Assembly: GCA_015061945.1 (NCBI GenBank)
Contig: SUVP01000001.1
Span: 310,001-374,000, forward strand
Length of the DNA: 64,000 bases
Direction of reading: 5' to 3'
Source: Opitutales bacterium
GTDB taxonomy: Bacteria; Verrucomicrobiota; Verrucomicrobiia; Opitutales; Intestinicryptomonadaceae
In this document: positions 24,831-33,746 of the stretch, one piece after another
Layout of the letters: each line of letters begins with the position of its first letter
How positions within the stretch are numbered: the stretch's first letter is position 1
Program-made: the position numbers and the translations under genes
The notes under the pieces: generated by a model
Databases searched by the model: none
Seen by the model: only the letters and a program-made list of their open reading frames with translations
What the model was told of the DNA's origin: nothing

Positions 24831-26579
24831 ATGTCAAAGTTAAAAGCAGATCAAAAGACTATCAAAGATTTATTACAAAATAAAAGTGCAGATTTTCTTA
24901 TTCCTGACTATCAACGACCATATGCATGGGGTGAAAATGAATGTCAAACTCTCTGGGATGATATATTTTCATTCGCAATTCCAGATGCAGATGCTGAAAA
25001 ATTTGATCCCGATAGTGAATATTTTTTAGGACCTATAGTTACTTTTAAAAACCATAAGAATAAAATGGAAGTTATAGATGGACAACAAAGACTCACCACT
25101 ATCATGTTGTTGCTTCGTGCTTTTTATTCAAAGTTTGGACATATGCAAGATAGTGCATCTATTTCGACCAAACAAAATATCGAAAAATGCTTGTGGAAAA
25201 CGAATGAATTTGGAGATGCAAACAAGAATGAACTAAAAATAGACTCAGAGGTTGCAACTGATAAAGATAAAGAAGAATTTCTTGATATTTTAAGAACCGG
25301 TGAAGTTAATAAATCACAAAAAAGTAGATATGCAGAAAACTATCGTTTCTTTCAAAATAGCATTCAAAAGTTTTTAGATCAATTTCCGTCTTATTTCCCA
25401 TTTCTTCCTACTCGTATAATGAATAATTGTATTCTTTTACCTATTGAGGCGGAATCACAAGATACAGCATTGAGAATATTTTCAACTTTAAATGACAGAG
25501 GAAAACCTTTGTCAGATGCTGATATATTCAAAGCTCAGTTTTACAACTTTTATTCCAATAAAGGAAAGAAAAATGAATTTATAAAAGATTGGAAAAATTT
25601 AGAAGAATTGTGTGAAAAAATATTCCATCCAATAATAGGAACTCCTATGGATGAATTATTCACTCGATATATGTATTTTATTCGAGCAAAAAAGGGAATT
25701 AAGTCTTCTACAACAGAAGCATTACGAAAATTCTATGAAAAGGATTGTTATGTTATTTTGAAAAATGAAGAAACTCTTCAAGATCTGATACAATTAGCAA
25801 ATTTTTGGAATGATGTATCAAATCAAGACAAAGATAGATTTTCAGAAAAAATACTTCGCAGGTTTTTTGTTTTAAATTACGCTCCTAATGGAATGTGGAC
25901 TTATTTGGTATCTGTGTTCTTTATGCAAAAAAAAGACAATGACGGCATGTTAAACGAAGAATTATTTTATGATTTTCTAAATAAAATTACAGGCTTTATA
26001 TGGACATATGCTGTCATAAATCCAGGCGTAAACGCATTGAGAACTCCAGTCTATGCCGAAATGATAAATTTAGTAAATAATAAACCAGTCTTATTTGAAG
26101 ATTTCAAATTTGAGGAATCAAAGATACGTAATATATTTTCAAATTTTAATTTTAATAACTCTAGACCTATAACAAAGTCTATGATTGCGTGGTGGGCATT
26201 CCAAGATGAAGAACAAGAATTATTGCCTATTGAAACCATATTGGAAATAGAGCATATTTACGCAAAAAATAGACAGGGGATTGAAAATAATTTGAAAAAC
26301 GTAAACAATATTGAGGCATTAGGCAATAAAGTATTGTTAGAAAAACGTATTAATATAAGAGCATCTGATTATAGATTTGAGGATAAAAAGAATTATTATT
26401 TAGGTTTTACAAATAGGAAAAATCAAAAAAAAGAAGGTACAAAAATAAAAGAACTTATAACACTTGCTAAACAGGAAAATCGTATAGATTTTACTGAGAC
26501 TGACATTGAAGATAGAACAAATAAAATAATGAATAACTTTATAGAGTTTTTATCTCAAAATATGTTAATCTCAGAATGA
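24831..26579 (+). CDS. DUF262/DUF1524 protein, GmrSD-like putative type IV restriction enzyme
   Basis: 582 aa. N-terminal DUF262 (ParB/sulfiredoxin-like NTPase) motifs: IPDYQRPYAWGENECQTLWD at about residues 23-42, VIDGQQRLTTIMLLL at about 85-99, and IFSTLNDRGKPLSDADIFKA near 222. The C-terminal DUF1524 HNH-type nuclease region has IEHIYAKNRQ (Glu474-His475) and ALGNKVLLEKRIN. Single-chain proteins of this type include GmrSD and relatives that cut modified phage DNA, so anti-phage defence is the most likely role; the modification recognised is unknown. Strongly AT-rich, isolated on the plus strand, flanked by a direct repeat, with its own promoter and strong terminator: it looks acquired. Confidence 0.85.
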   Translation: MSKLKADQKTIKDLLQNKSADFLIPDYQRPYAWGENECQTLWDDIFSFAIPDADAEKFDPDSEYFLGPIVTFKNHKNKMEVIDGQQRLTTIMLLLRAFYSKFGHMQDSASISTKQNIEKCLWKTNEFGDANKNELKIDSEVATDKDKEEFLDILRTGEVNKSQKSRYAENYRFFQNSIQKFLDQFPSYFPFLPTRIMNNCILLPIEAESQDTALRIFSTLNDRGKPLSDADIFKAQFYNFYSNKGKKNEFIKDWKNLEELCEKIFHPIIGTPMDELFTRYMYFIRAKKGIKSSTTEALRKFYEKDCYVILKNEETLQDLIQLANFWNDVSNQDKDRFSEKILRRFFVLNYAPNGMWTYLVSVFFMQKKDNDGMLNEELFYDFLNKITGFIWTYAVINPGVNALRTPVYAEMINLVNNKPVLFEDFKFEESKIRNIFSNFNFNNSRPITKSMIAWWAFQDEEQELLPIETILEIEHIYAKNRQGIENNLKNVNNIEALGNKVLLEKRINIRASDYRFEDKKNYYLGFTNRKNQKKEGTKIKELITLAKQENRIDFTETDIEDRTNKIMNNFIEFLSQNMLISE

Positions 26580-26649
26580 TAAATGATACATTTGTTAATT
26601 GATAGTTTTTCTCCGAATTCTTAATAAAAGTGTTTAACGCTATATGTAA

Positions 26650-26685
26650 AAAACAGGGGATTTTAGTCCATAAATCCCCTGTTTT
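26650..26685 (+). terminator. Terminator of DUF262 gene
   Basis: Perfect 14-bp stem AAAACAGGGGATTT/AAATCCCCTGTTTT with 8-nt loop and flanking T-run, 70 bp after the stop. Confidence 0.9.
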
Positions 26686-26747
26686 TATAGGTGTCAAAAT
26701 AATCTTATCGCGAACTGCTGTTAAACAATGATTGTTTTAGAAGTCGC

Positions 26748-26816
26748 TAAAATTCTACGATTGCAAAAAAAGAGCGAGCTGTGTCCAACACAGTTCGCTC
26801 TTTCAATTTCATATCG
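26748..26816. repeat. Right copy of 69-bp direct repeat; contains the tRNA-Pro terminator
   Basis: Near-identical to 24370-24438. Its last three bases are the 3' end of tRNA-Pro and the rest is the tRNA's own terminator hairpin (26771-26804 on the minus strand), followed by eight T. Confidence 0.85.
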
Positions 26817-26887
26817 AGGTGGACGGATTCGAACCGTCGGCCTCTACGTCCCGAACGTAGCGCTCTACCAGGCTAAGCTACACCTCG
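26814..26887 (-). tRNA. tRNA-Pro (anticodon CGG)
   Basis: 74 nt including the discriminator A. Seven-base acceptor CGAGGTG/CACCTCG, D-arm region TAGCTTAGCCTGGTAGAGC, anticodon stem CTACG/CGTAG with loop TTCGGGA (anticodon CGG, reads CCG), T-arm GACGGTTCGAATCCGTC. CCA is not encoded. It is immediately followed by a terminator whose sequence is duplicated 2.4 kb away. Confidence 0.95.
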
Positions 26888-26904
26888 TTTTTTATTAAAG
26901 TCTC

Positions 26905-26933
26905 TTTATGCTATTTCTTCTTTCTTTATTCAA
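26905..26933 (-). promoter_or_regulatory. Possible tRNA-Pro promoter
   Basis: Minus-strand TTGAAT (26928-26933) and CATAAA (26905-26910), 17-bp spacing, ending 17 bp before the tRNA 5' end. Each box matches consensus at four of six bases. Confidence 0.35.
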
Positions 26934-26941
26934 GCATTTTT

Positions 26942-28774
26942 TTATTTTGCACCATTTTTTTCGCTGTATTTATACAAGCAAAGTGGACATATCAACAGCT
27001 GGCTTATCACAAATGCAAAAAACCATAGCCACCCGCCATCAACAAATCCGTACGAGTGCAACCCTACTCCCATTAAATTTACACCAAACCATGCCCATGC
27101 CCCCACGACATTCCCAAGCACTGCCATTGCCAAAAATATTCTGTCAGAACACAAGTGCAAGGTCTTTGCGTGGATTGTACCAGCTATCCAAAGCACAACC
27201 ATCAATGCGCCGTTCTCCTTTGGATCCCAACCCCAGAATCGACCCCAACTCATATCTGCCCAGATTCCACCAAGCATCGTTCCCGCAAATGAAAATACCA
27301 AAGCAAAGCATAGCACTGCGTACACACCGTTTGCTGTATCGCTTGTCAAACGACCAAAATTTTCTCGACTAAACACGTTTGCGACCAATCGAAGCCACGC
27401 CATAAATCCAGCCAAAAACAATCCACAATACCCTACCATAATTGTTACGACGTGTATTGTAAGCCAAAAATTCGAGTTCAACACTGCACGCATCATCCCC
27501 ATTGTATCGCCACTATATGGAAGATTCATCGCCACCAACAACGACAAAAAGCCCGTTATTGACGACGCAAATGCGAACGATACAACTTTACGTCTGACGA
27601 ACAAAACAAGTCCCAAGAGTGCCGAACACAATCCGGCAAACACTACTGACGAGTACAAGTTTGTTACAGGTGGTCGCATTTGAATATACATTCTTGCTGT
27701 TATCCCAAAGCAATGTTCGACAACTGCAACACCCAGCAATACGAACGCAATTGCGACAAACGACTCTTTGCGTTTACGCCAAATTGCCGACATCGCCAAG
27801 CTCAACATCGAAAGCCCATAGAGAATAAATCCGCAAAAGAATGGGTCGAGTGCATTAACTATATTTTCAAATTTTATTTTGAAGAAATTTATGCTGTCGA
27901 CATTGCGAAGTTCTCGATTCAAATCGACAAGAAATTTGCGAGCTTTCACTTGATTATCGTCTGCGATTGCATCTCGTATTTGTGCGTACAATTTTAAGAT
28001 ACGCTCGCTTTGCCCAGGCAACTTTCTATCGAGCATTGCAGAGACTACACTTTCAAATTTTCCGTCTGCCAAAGGAACAACTCGCACCGATGTATTATCA
28101 TCTTCAATTTCAGCCATACGTCGCAATGCACCCAAATATACATTCGCTGGCACAAGTTTCGAGTGGTTTGGTTCACGTTTTTCAATTTGTGCATTTTTAA
28201 ATTCGTCCGACGCATTTTTGACAGCCAAATTCCACTTATCGATAGATTGTTTTGAATATTTTTCACCGTCAAAACGCACGCCAAAAGTGCTACATGATGT
28301 TGCGTATTCAAAGCCTGAATTTATCGCAGAATTACATGCTCGGGCATAATGTGAATTACCCTCGCTATCACGTAAAAGTTTTTGGTAATTGTCGGCAAAA
28401 CTATTGTATGAATAGTTGCGACCATTTGCCTTTAAAAGCGTTTGTAGTTCACGATTATCTGTTCGGAAAAATTTTTCATCGGCACTTTTTTCGGGGAGAG
28501 AATTTATTGTCCACAACCATTTTGTTGCCGATATTTTCCCTTGCGATGTTTTTGCTGTCGCCTTTCCACTTATCGATTTCAATATATCAGCCGACGCACT
28601 CGACACTGGCATTGTGCGTCCTGCTCTGACGACAGGCAACTCGCTCAACGACGGCACAAAGATTGAATCGAAAAGAGAATCGCCAAGCCAAATTTGCCAA
28701 ATTGAAAATGGTGCAAATGCGACAAGGATGGCGACAAACACGCCAAAAACAATCGCCATCGATTTATTTTTCAT
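26942..28774 (-). CDS. ccsA: Cytochrome c biogenesis protein CcsA/ResC-like
   Basis: 610 aa. One N-terminal membrane helix is followed by a ~290-residue extracytoplasmic region, then about eight membrane helices. The haem-handling tryptophan-rich WWD-type motif is present as WGRFWGWDPKENGALMVVLW, with conserved histidines in HVVTIMVGYCG and TIHAKTLHL. It works with ResB/CcsB to export haem and attach it to apocytochromes c (System II). The gene overlaps its partner by 11 bp. The large N-terminal soluble domain is longer than in classical CcsA. Cytochrome c targets lie outside the window. Confidence 0.85.
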   Translation of the reverse strand: MKNKSMAIVFGVFVAILVAFAPFSIWQIWLGDSLFDSIFVPSLSELPVVRAGRTMPVSSASADILKSISGKATAKTSQGKISATKWLWTINSLPEKSADEKFFRTDNRELQTLLKANGRNYSYNSFADNYQKLLRDSEGNSHYARACNSAINSGFEYATSCSTFGVRFDGEKYSKQSIDKWNLAVKNASDEFKNAQIEKREPNHSKLVPANVYLGALRRMAEIEDDNTSVRVVPLADGKFESVVSAMLDRKLPGQSERILKLYAQIRDAIADDNQVKARKFLVDLNRELRNVDSINFFKIKFENIVNALDPFFCGFILYGLSMLSLAMSAIWRKRKESFVAIAFVLLGVAVVEHCFGITARMYIQMRPPVTNLYSSVVFAGLCSALLGLVLFVRRKVVSFAFASSITGFLSLLVAMNLPYSGDTMGMMRAVLNSNFWLTIHVVTIMVGYCGLFLAGFMAWLRLVANVFSRENFGRLTSDTANGVYAVLCFALVFSFAGTMLGGIWADMSWGRFWGWDPKENGALMVVLWIAGTIHAKTLHLCSDRIFLAMAVLGNVVGAWAWFGVNLMGVGLHSYGFVDGGWLWFFAFVISQLLICPLCLYKYSEKNGAK

Positions 28775-29519
28775 AGCGATTTCCCTTTCTAAAAACTCTC
28801 GGCAAAAAGATAATCATCATACCGAAAAACGTTGCTCCGACCGACAACCACGGGAGCAATCGTGCCGGATTTTTCACTGCACCCAATACGCTCGAGCCGT
28901 CTTTGCCGTAAGACATTTGGTAGAATGTCCAACCTGCAAACGACGCTGGATTATTCATACTTGTTTTTGTGCGGACACTTGTTTCGCCTCGCTTAAAAAC
29001 TATATCGCTCGAATAACTTTTTGCGATTGAACTTCCGCTCCATTTTTCTTCTTTAAACTCCAAGAGAGTAATTGTAAATGGCAATTTTTTTATTTGCGAA
29101 GTTGAATTGCGGATTACGACAATATCTGTCGTTTGTGAAGGTTTCAAAACAACAGAACCTTCTATGCGTAAAAAATATTGTAGACCGCCTGAAATTATCA
29201 GCAATGCGAGCGACATATGTGTTATCGACACACCAAGCCCTTGCACGCCAAATTTACAGAATCGCATCGCACTCAAGACGATATTTACAACCGACAAAAT
29301 CCCAATGACAGCTCCGCCTATAAAAGGGAAACTGACACCTGCAATTTTGCCCATTCCGAAAAATCCTTCAAAATAGATTACTTGTGCGTGTGCGATACCA
29401 ATTTCTCGTTGTGCGAGAGTCGCAACAAAAATCAGCAATACGGAATATATCAACAGCACCAAAGTCAAGCGTGGCGATGACAACATCAAGTATGCCCTGC
29501 TTAAAATGCGTGCTTTCAT
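28764..29519 (-). CDS. ccsB: ResB-like cytochrome c biogenesis protein (CcsB)
   Basis: 251 aa, short compared with typical ResB. Two N-terminal membrane helices (LTLVLLIYSVLLIFVATLAQ and a second around IGGAVIGILSVVNIVL), a third near MSLALLIISGGLQYFLRIEG, a periplasmic beta domain, and a C-terminal helix. PASFAGWTFYQMSYG fits the ResB late region (slot GYxFYQ). Forms the System II haem lyase with CcsA. Starts 3 bp after the ychF stop and overlaps ccsA, so the genes are transcribed together. Confidence 0.75.
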   Translation of the reverse strand: MKARILSRAYLMLSSPRLTLVLLIYSVLLIFVATLAQREIGIAHAQVIYFEGFFGMGKIAGVSFPFIGGAVIGILSVVNIVLSAMRFCKFGVQGLGVSITHMSLALLIISGGLQYFLRIEGSVVLKPSQTTDIVVIRNSTSQIKKLPFTITLLEFKEEKWSGSSIAKSYSSDIVFKRGETSVRTKTSMNNPASFAGWTFYQMSYGKDGSSVLGAVKNPARLLPWLSVGATFFGMMIIFLPRVFRKGNRYEK

Positions 29520-29522
29520 AAA

Positions 29523-30623
29523 TTACACGTTAAAGCGGAAGAGTGCTACGTCGCCGTCTTTGAAGATATAATCTCTTCCCTCAAGTCTGTACTTACCTGC
29601 TTCTCGAGCACCTGCGACACTGCCCGCTGCGATGAGATCATCATACGATACGACTTCAGCTTTAATGAAACCTTTTTCAAAATCCGTATGAATTACACCA
29701 GCACACTGTGGAGCTTTCATACCTTTCACAAAAGTCCAAGCACGAACTTCGATTTCGCCTGCGGTAAAGTAGCTTGCCAAGCCGAGCAAATCGTAAGTTG
29801 CACGGATAAGCTCCGACACTCCACTACCGTCAACGCCGAGTTCCTTCAAATATTCCGACGCTTCTTCTGGCGAGAGCGACGACAATTCTTCTTCGAGGCG
29901 TGCCGATATCACGACTGTACTTGCGTTATGCTCATTGCGTGCGTACTCCTCGACTTTCTTGACATAATCATTTGTTCCACCGACTTCGCTTTCTGCTACA
30001 TTGCAAGCGTAAATAACTGGCTTCGACGTCAACAAGAAGAAAGATTTTATGCGTGCCAAATCTTCGTCAGACACGTCTGGCATTGTGATTGCGGGTTTGC
30101 CGTTATTAAGGTGTTCAATCAAACGCTTCAAAAGTTCTACATTTTTGATAGCCTCTTTGTCCATACCTTTGGCTTTGCGTGCGTTGCTTTCAAGTTGTTT
30201 TTCGCAACTTTGCAAATCGCTCAAGACAAGTTCAGTCGAGATAATTTCGATATCTCGGATTGGGGCTACACTGCCCATATTATGAAGAATATCGTCATCA
30301 TCAAAGCAACGTACAACTTCTACGATTGCATCTACTTCACGGATATTTGCGAGGAATTTATTGCCCAAACCTTCGCCCTTACTTGCACCTGCAACGAGAC
30401 CTGCAATATCGACAAATTCGACTGCCGCTGGAATTATCACATTTGTCTTTGCAATTTTTGCGAGTGGTTCCAAACGTGAATCTGGAACTTCGACAACACC
30501 AACATTTGGCTCGATTGTGCAGAATGGATAATTTGCCGCTTCTGCTTTGCGAGAGCGGGTCAATGCGTTAAAAAGTGTACTTTTGCCGACATTCGGCAAT
30601 CCAACTATGCCTGCTTTTAACAT
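29523..30623 (-). CDS. ychF: Redox-regulated ATPase YchF (Obg-like)
   Basis: 366 aa, the normal length. P-loop [14 protein letters not shown], switch region [20 protein letters not shown], the ATP-specificity-type motif around YACNVAE in place of NKxD, and C-terminal TGS domain ending [19 protein letters not shown]. YchF binds ribosomes and ATP and modulates stress responses. Sits between purM and ccsB on the minus strand, with short gaps and no terminator. Confidence 0.95.
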   Translation of the reverse strand: MLKAGIVGLPNVGKSTLFNALTRSRKAEAANYPFCTIEPNVGVVEVPDSRLEPLAKIAKTNVIIPAAVEFVDIAGLVAGASKGEGLGNKFLANIREVDAIVEVVRCFDDDDILHNMGSVAPIRDIEIISTELVLSDLQSCEKQLESNARKAKGMDKEAIKNVELLKRLIEHLNNGKPAITMPDVSDEDLARIKSFFLLTSKPVIYACNVAESEVGGTNDYVKKVEEYARNEHNASTVVISARLEEELSSLSPEEASEYLKELGVDGSGVSELIRATYDLLGLASYFTAGEIEVRAWTFVKGMKAPQCAGVIHTDFEKGFIKAEVVSYDDLIAAGSVAGAREAGKYRLEGRDYIFKDGDVALFRFNV

Positions 30624-30648
30624 ATCAAAATTTAATGAATTTTATCAA

Positions 30649-31851
30649 TTAGTCTCTTGGACCATATTCCAGCTTTTTCGACCCGTATTTAATTGTGACG
30701 TGATTTTTTCCGTCCTTGCGTGTCGATTTTTCGGTGTATCCGATAACCTGTGCATCAATTCCAAAGCCGTTTGCAATATCGATAACTTTCTTTGCGTCCG
30801 ACTTTTTGCAATACACTTCCATTCTATGCCCCATATTGTAAACTTCAAACATTTCCTTATCGGTCGTACCACTTGCTTTTTGGATTGCTTTGAAGATTGG
30901 TGGAATTGGCATCATATTGTCTTTTACAAAGTGAACGCCTTTGCCGAAACGAACACATTTTGTTTGTCCGCCTCCCGAGCAGTGAACGAGCCCTTTTATC
31001 AATTTCGGAAATTTTTTCATTATCTTTATGATAACAGGAGCGTACGTTCTCGTTGGTGAGAGCAACGCTTGCCCGACTGTCATATTCGAGCCTTCGAGAG
31101 CATCTTCCAAACGATATGGTCCGCAATACACGAGATTTTTGTCTGTATTAGCATCGTACGTTTCTGTGTAATTTTCTCGATAGTATGGGCAGAGCATATC
31201 GTGGCGAGCACTTGTCAAGCCATTCGAGCCGATACCGCTATTTTCAAAATCTTCGTAAGTTGCCTTACCTGCTGACGACAAGCCGACAATCGCCATATTT
31301 GGCTTAATTTCTGCACCAGTGATAACGTTTTCACGTTTCATAACAGCGACAGCACAACTATCTACAACAACTGCACCAGTGAGGTCGCCAACGTCAGCTG
31401 TTTCGCCACCACCCGAGTAAATCTTCACACCAAGTTTACGGAGTTTTGCGAGGAATTCTTCCGAACCATTGATGAGTTCTGCCAATGCTTCGCCTGTAAA
31501 ATTCTTTGCGTTGCGATTTACTGTGTTAGAAAGCAAAATTCTTTCGACTGCACCGATACACAAAAGGTCGTCGATATTCATAACGATTGAATCTTGCGAG
31601 ATTCCTCTGAACACAGATGCATCGCCTGTTTCTTTAAAATACAAATATGCGATGATAGATTTTGTTCCACTTCCGTCCGAGTGGATTACGTTGCACTTTG
31701 CTTTTGAGCCTGTCAAATAGTCTTCTGTTATTTTGCAAAATGCACCTTTAAACAAGCCTTGATCGAGCTTATCGACTGCTGCGTGAACTTCTTCTTTACC
31801 TGCGGAAACTCCGCGTGCTGCATAACGTCCAATATTTTTATTTGATGCCAT
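30649..31851 (-). CDS. purM: Phosphoribosylformylglycinamidine cyclo-ligase
   Basis: 400 aa, PurM/AIR synthase fold. N-terminal [19 protein letters not shown] and [15 protein letters not shown], the [11 protein letters not shown] segment, [12 protein letters not shown] and [20 protein letters not shown] are landmarks. It converts FGAM to AIR in purine synthesis. It is about 50 residues longer than E. coli PurM and resembles the form found in Bacteroidota and Verrucomicrobiota. Neighbours thrH (21 bp upstream) and ychF (25 bp downstream) are closely packed. Confidence 0.9.
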   Translation of the reverse strand: MASNKNIGRYAARGVSAGKEEVHAAVDKLDQGLFKGAFCKITEDYLTGSKAKCNVIHSDGSGTKSIIAYLYFKETGDASVFRGISQDSIVMNIDDLLCIGAVERILLSNTVNRNAKNFTGEALAELINGSEEFLAKLRKLGVKIYSGGGETADVGDLTGAVVVDSCAVAVMKRENVITGAEIKPNMAIVGLSSAGKATYEDFENSGIGSNGLTSARHDMLCPYYRENYTETYDANTDKNLVYCGPYRLEDALEGSNMTVGQALLSPTRTYAPVIIKIMKKFPKLIKGLVHCSGGGQTKCVRFGKGVHFVKDNMMPIPPIFKAIQKASGTTDKEMFEVYNMGHRMEVYCKKSDAKKVIDIANGFGIDAQVIGYTEKSTRKDGKNHVTIKYGSKKLEYGPRD

Positions 31852-31872
31852 AATTTTGAATTGTTTAAAATT

Positions 31873-32478
31873 TTATTCGTCTAAAAATTTTGCAAATGCC
31901 GATTTTAATTCTGCGTAATTTGTCGCTACTGGAAGGTCTGAATTTTCTTCAGCAAACTTTTGTGTTGGGCGATACAAAACTGCTCTATCTGCCGAACGGA
32001 GCATAGAAAGGTCGTTATAAGAATCGCCTGTTGAGACAACTTTAAAATTGAGCGATTTGAATGCTTCTACGGCTTTACGCTTTTGATCGTCGAGGCGAAG
32101 TTTATAATCGGCAACACTACCGTCTGGAGCGATAATAAGCTCGTGGCAAAATAGCGATGGGTAATCGAGCTTTGCCATAAGTGGAGATGCAAACTGCTCG
32201 AACGTATCCGAGAGAATCACAACACGAGTTTTTGAACGCAACCATTGCATAAACTCTTTCGCTCCATCGAGCGGTTCGAGCGTTGCGATTATGCGAGATA
32301 TATCTGCAAGTTTGATATTATTTTTTGCGAGAATATCCAAGCGATATTTCATCAACTTGTCATAATCCGGCTCTTCACGAGTTGTTATGCGAAGTTCGGG
32401 GATGCCCGATGCTTCTGCAAAAGCAATCCAGATTTCAGGAATCAATACGCCTTCAAGGTCGAGTGTTGCAATAGTCAT
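31873..32478 (-). CDS. thrH: ThrH-type phosphoserine phosphatase/homoserine phosphotransferase
   Basis: 201 aa HAD-family enzyme. DLEGVLIPEIWIAFAE places a Glu in the second acidic position of DxD/E, as is typical for ThrH. VVILSDTFEQFASPLMAKL is motif II and STGDSYNDLSML motif III/IV. ThrH dephosphorylates phosphoserine and can transfer the phosphate to homoserine. Clustered with tolB-like (13 bp upstream) and purM (21 bp downstream). Confidence 0.9.
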   Translation of the reverse strand: MTIATLDLEGVLIPEIWIAFAEASGIPELRITTREEPDYDKLMKYRLDILAKNNIKLADISRIIATLEPLDGAKEFMQWLRSKTRVVILSDTFEQFASPLMAKLDYPSLFCHELIIAPDGSVADYKLRLDDQKRKAVEAFKSLNFKVVSTGDSYNDLSMLRSADRAVLYRPTQKFAEENSDLPVATNYAELKSAFAKFLDE

Positions 32479-32491
32479 TTCAAAAAATCCC

Positions 32492-33694
32492 TTATTTTAC
32501 ATAGACAAAGTCTGGCTCTTTTGCCGAGCCGAACGACGCTGTGTGGAGCGGTGCTTGTCGCTTTGTTTCTGTATCAATTATGTAAAGTTGACGTTTTTTC
32601 CCAGTCGATTTTGTGCAGATAATATGGCGACCATCGTTTAGCCATTTAGGGTTTGATGTACTTGTACCACTGCTGATTGTTTCAGACTTGCGAGTTGTGA
32701 AATCGTAAACTGCAACTTGAAAACCTCTGCCTTGTGCGATTGTGAATGCAATCTTATTTGGGTTTTTGTAATTCCACGTTGGTTCAGAACAATATCCGCT
32801 TATGTTTGTGCGAACTCTCGTTGGCTTTCCGCCCGATACCGCCATTGTGTAGATTTGAGGAGAACCCATTAAATCGCTCGCAAACAAAATTTTTGAACCA
32901 TCAGGCGAAAAGCTTGGGCTTGATTCTGTCGCTTGGCGAGTTGTTGTCAAACGCTTAAAGTTTCTACCTGTTGCCGATGCCGTATAAACTTCCGCATTGC
33001 CAACTGCCGATAAAATCATCGCCACACTTGAGCCGTTTGGAGAAAATGAGCCACCTGTGTTTGCACCTTTATAACTTGCAAAAGATTTACGCGTATTTGT
33101 GTTCAAGTCTATTTGGAATAAGTCCATAAAGCCCGAACGATAGTAGCCTGTGTACATCACTTTCGATCCATTTGGAGAAAAGTGTGGCATCAGAGAATCA
33201 GACTTATCGTTTGTCAACGCACGGACATTTTTAAATACCATATCCGACATACAAATTTCCGATTTTTCAGAACCTGCACGAGAATATGAGAAAACGATTT
33301 TCCCTGCAAAAAATCCTGGGGTACGGAGAGTACGTTCTACTACGACATCGCAAGCCTTCATCAATGCATTGGTCAAATTCACGCCTGTGCAAACTTCTGA
33401 ATAAGTTGTACCACCTTTGATTGTAGCTTTCACCGAGTTTGCACCAGCCTGCGAGAAAGACAATGTAAACTGTGCCTTTGCTGGTGTTGTTATAATATAG
33501 CTTCCATGAAGTGAAAATGCACGCTTTGCTGTTGCAAGTAAGTCTGCACTTTCAGATGTAATTGCGACTCTGTACACTGGAACGTTGAGTCTATTACCTT
33601 CACCTGTTACAACAATTTGAGGTGTTGTTTGTGCGATTGCTGAAATCGATGCTACTGCACCGAACAAAATACTAAAAAATACCCTTCTAATCAT
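32492..33694 (-). CDS. TolB-like periplasmic beta-propeller protein
   Basis: 400 aa, signal peptide ending near SAIAQT. The N-terminal alpha/beta domain (VPVYRVAITSESADLLATAK) is followed by WD40-like PD40 blades: HFSPNGSKVMYTGYY, SFSPNGSSVAMILS, SFSPDGSKILFASDLMGSPQ, PKWLNDGRHIICT. This is the TolB architecture. TolB links the Tol-Pal envelope system to the outer membrane, but no tolQRA or pal is next to it here, so the symbol is withheld. Confidence 0.8.
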   Translation of the reverse strand: MIRRVFFSILFGAVASISAIAQTTPQIVVTGEGNRLNVPVYRVAITSESADLLATAKRAFSLHGSYIITTPAKAQFTLSFSQAGANSVKATIKGGTTYSEVCTGVNLTNALMKACDVVVERTLRTPGFFAGKIVFSYSRAGSEKSEICMSDMVFKNVRALTNDKSDSLMPHFSPNGSKVMYTGYYRSGFMDLFQIDLNTNTRKSFASYKGANTGGSFSPNGSSVAMILSAVGNAEVYTASATGRNFKRLTTTRQATESSPSFSPDGSKILFASDLMGSPQIYTMAVSGGKPTRVRTNISGYCSEPTWNYKNPNKIAFTIAQGRGFQVAVYDFTTRKSETISSGTSTSNPKWLNDGRHIICTKSTGKKRQLYIIDTETKRQAPLHTASFGSAKEPDFVYVK

Positions 33695-33746
33695 ATCTTT
33701 TTTATAATTTATAATTTTACCATATTTTCAACACTTTTTACATCAT

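Noticed and set aside
24370-26816. Island considered as a prophage or integrative element with an integrase
   Set aside because: No recombinase, transposase or phage gene in it; the repeat barely enters the tRNA, unlike usual att cores.
29688-30479. 263-codon open frame on the plus strand
   Set aside because: Lies entirely antisense within ychF, a universally conserved gene.
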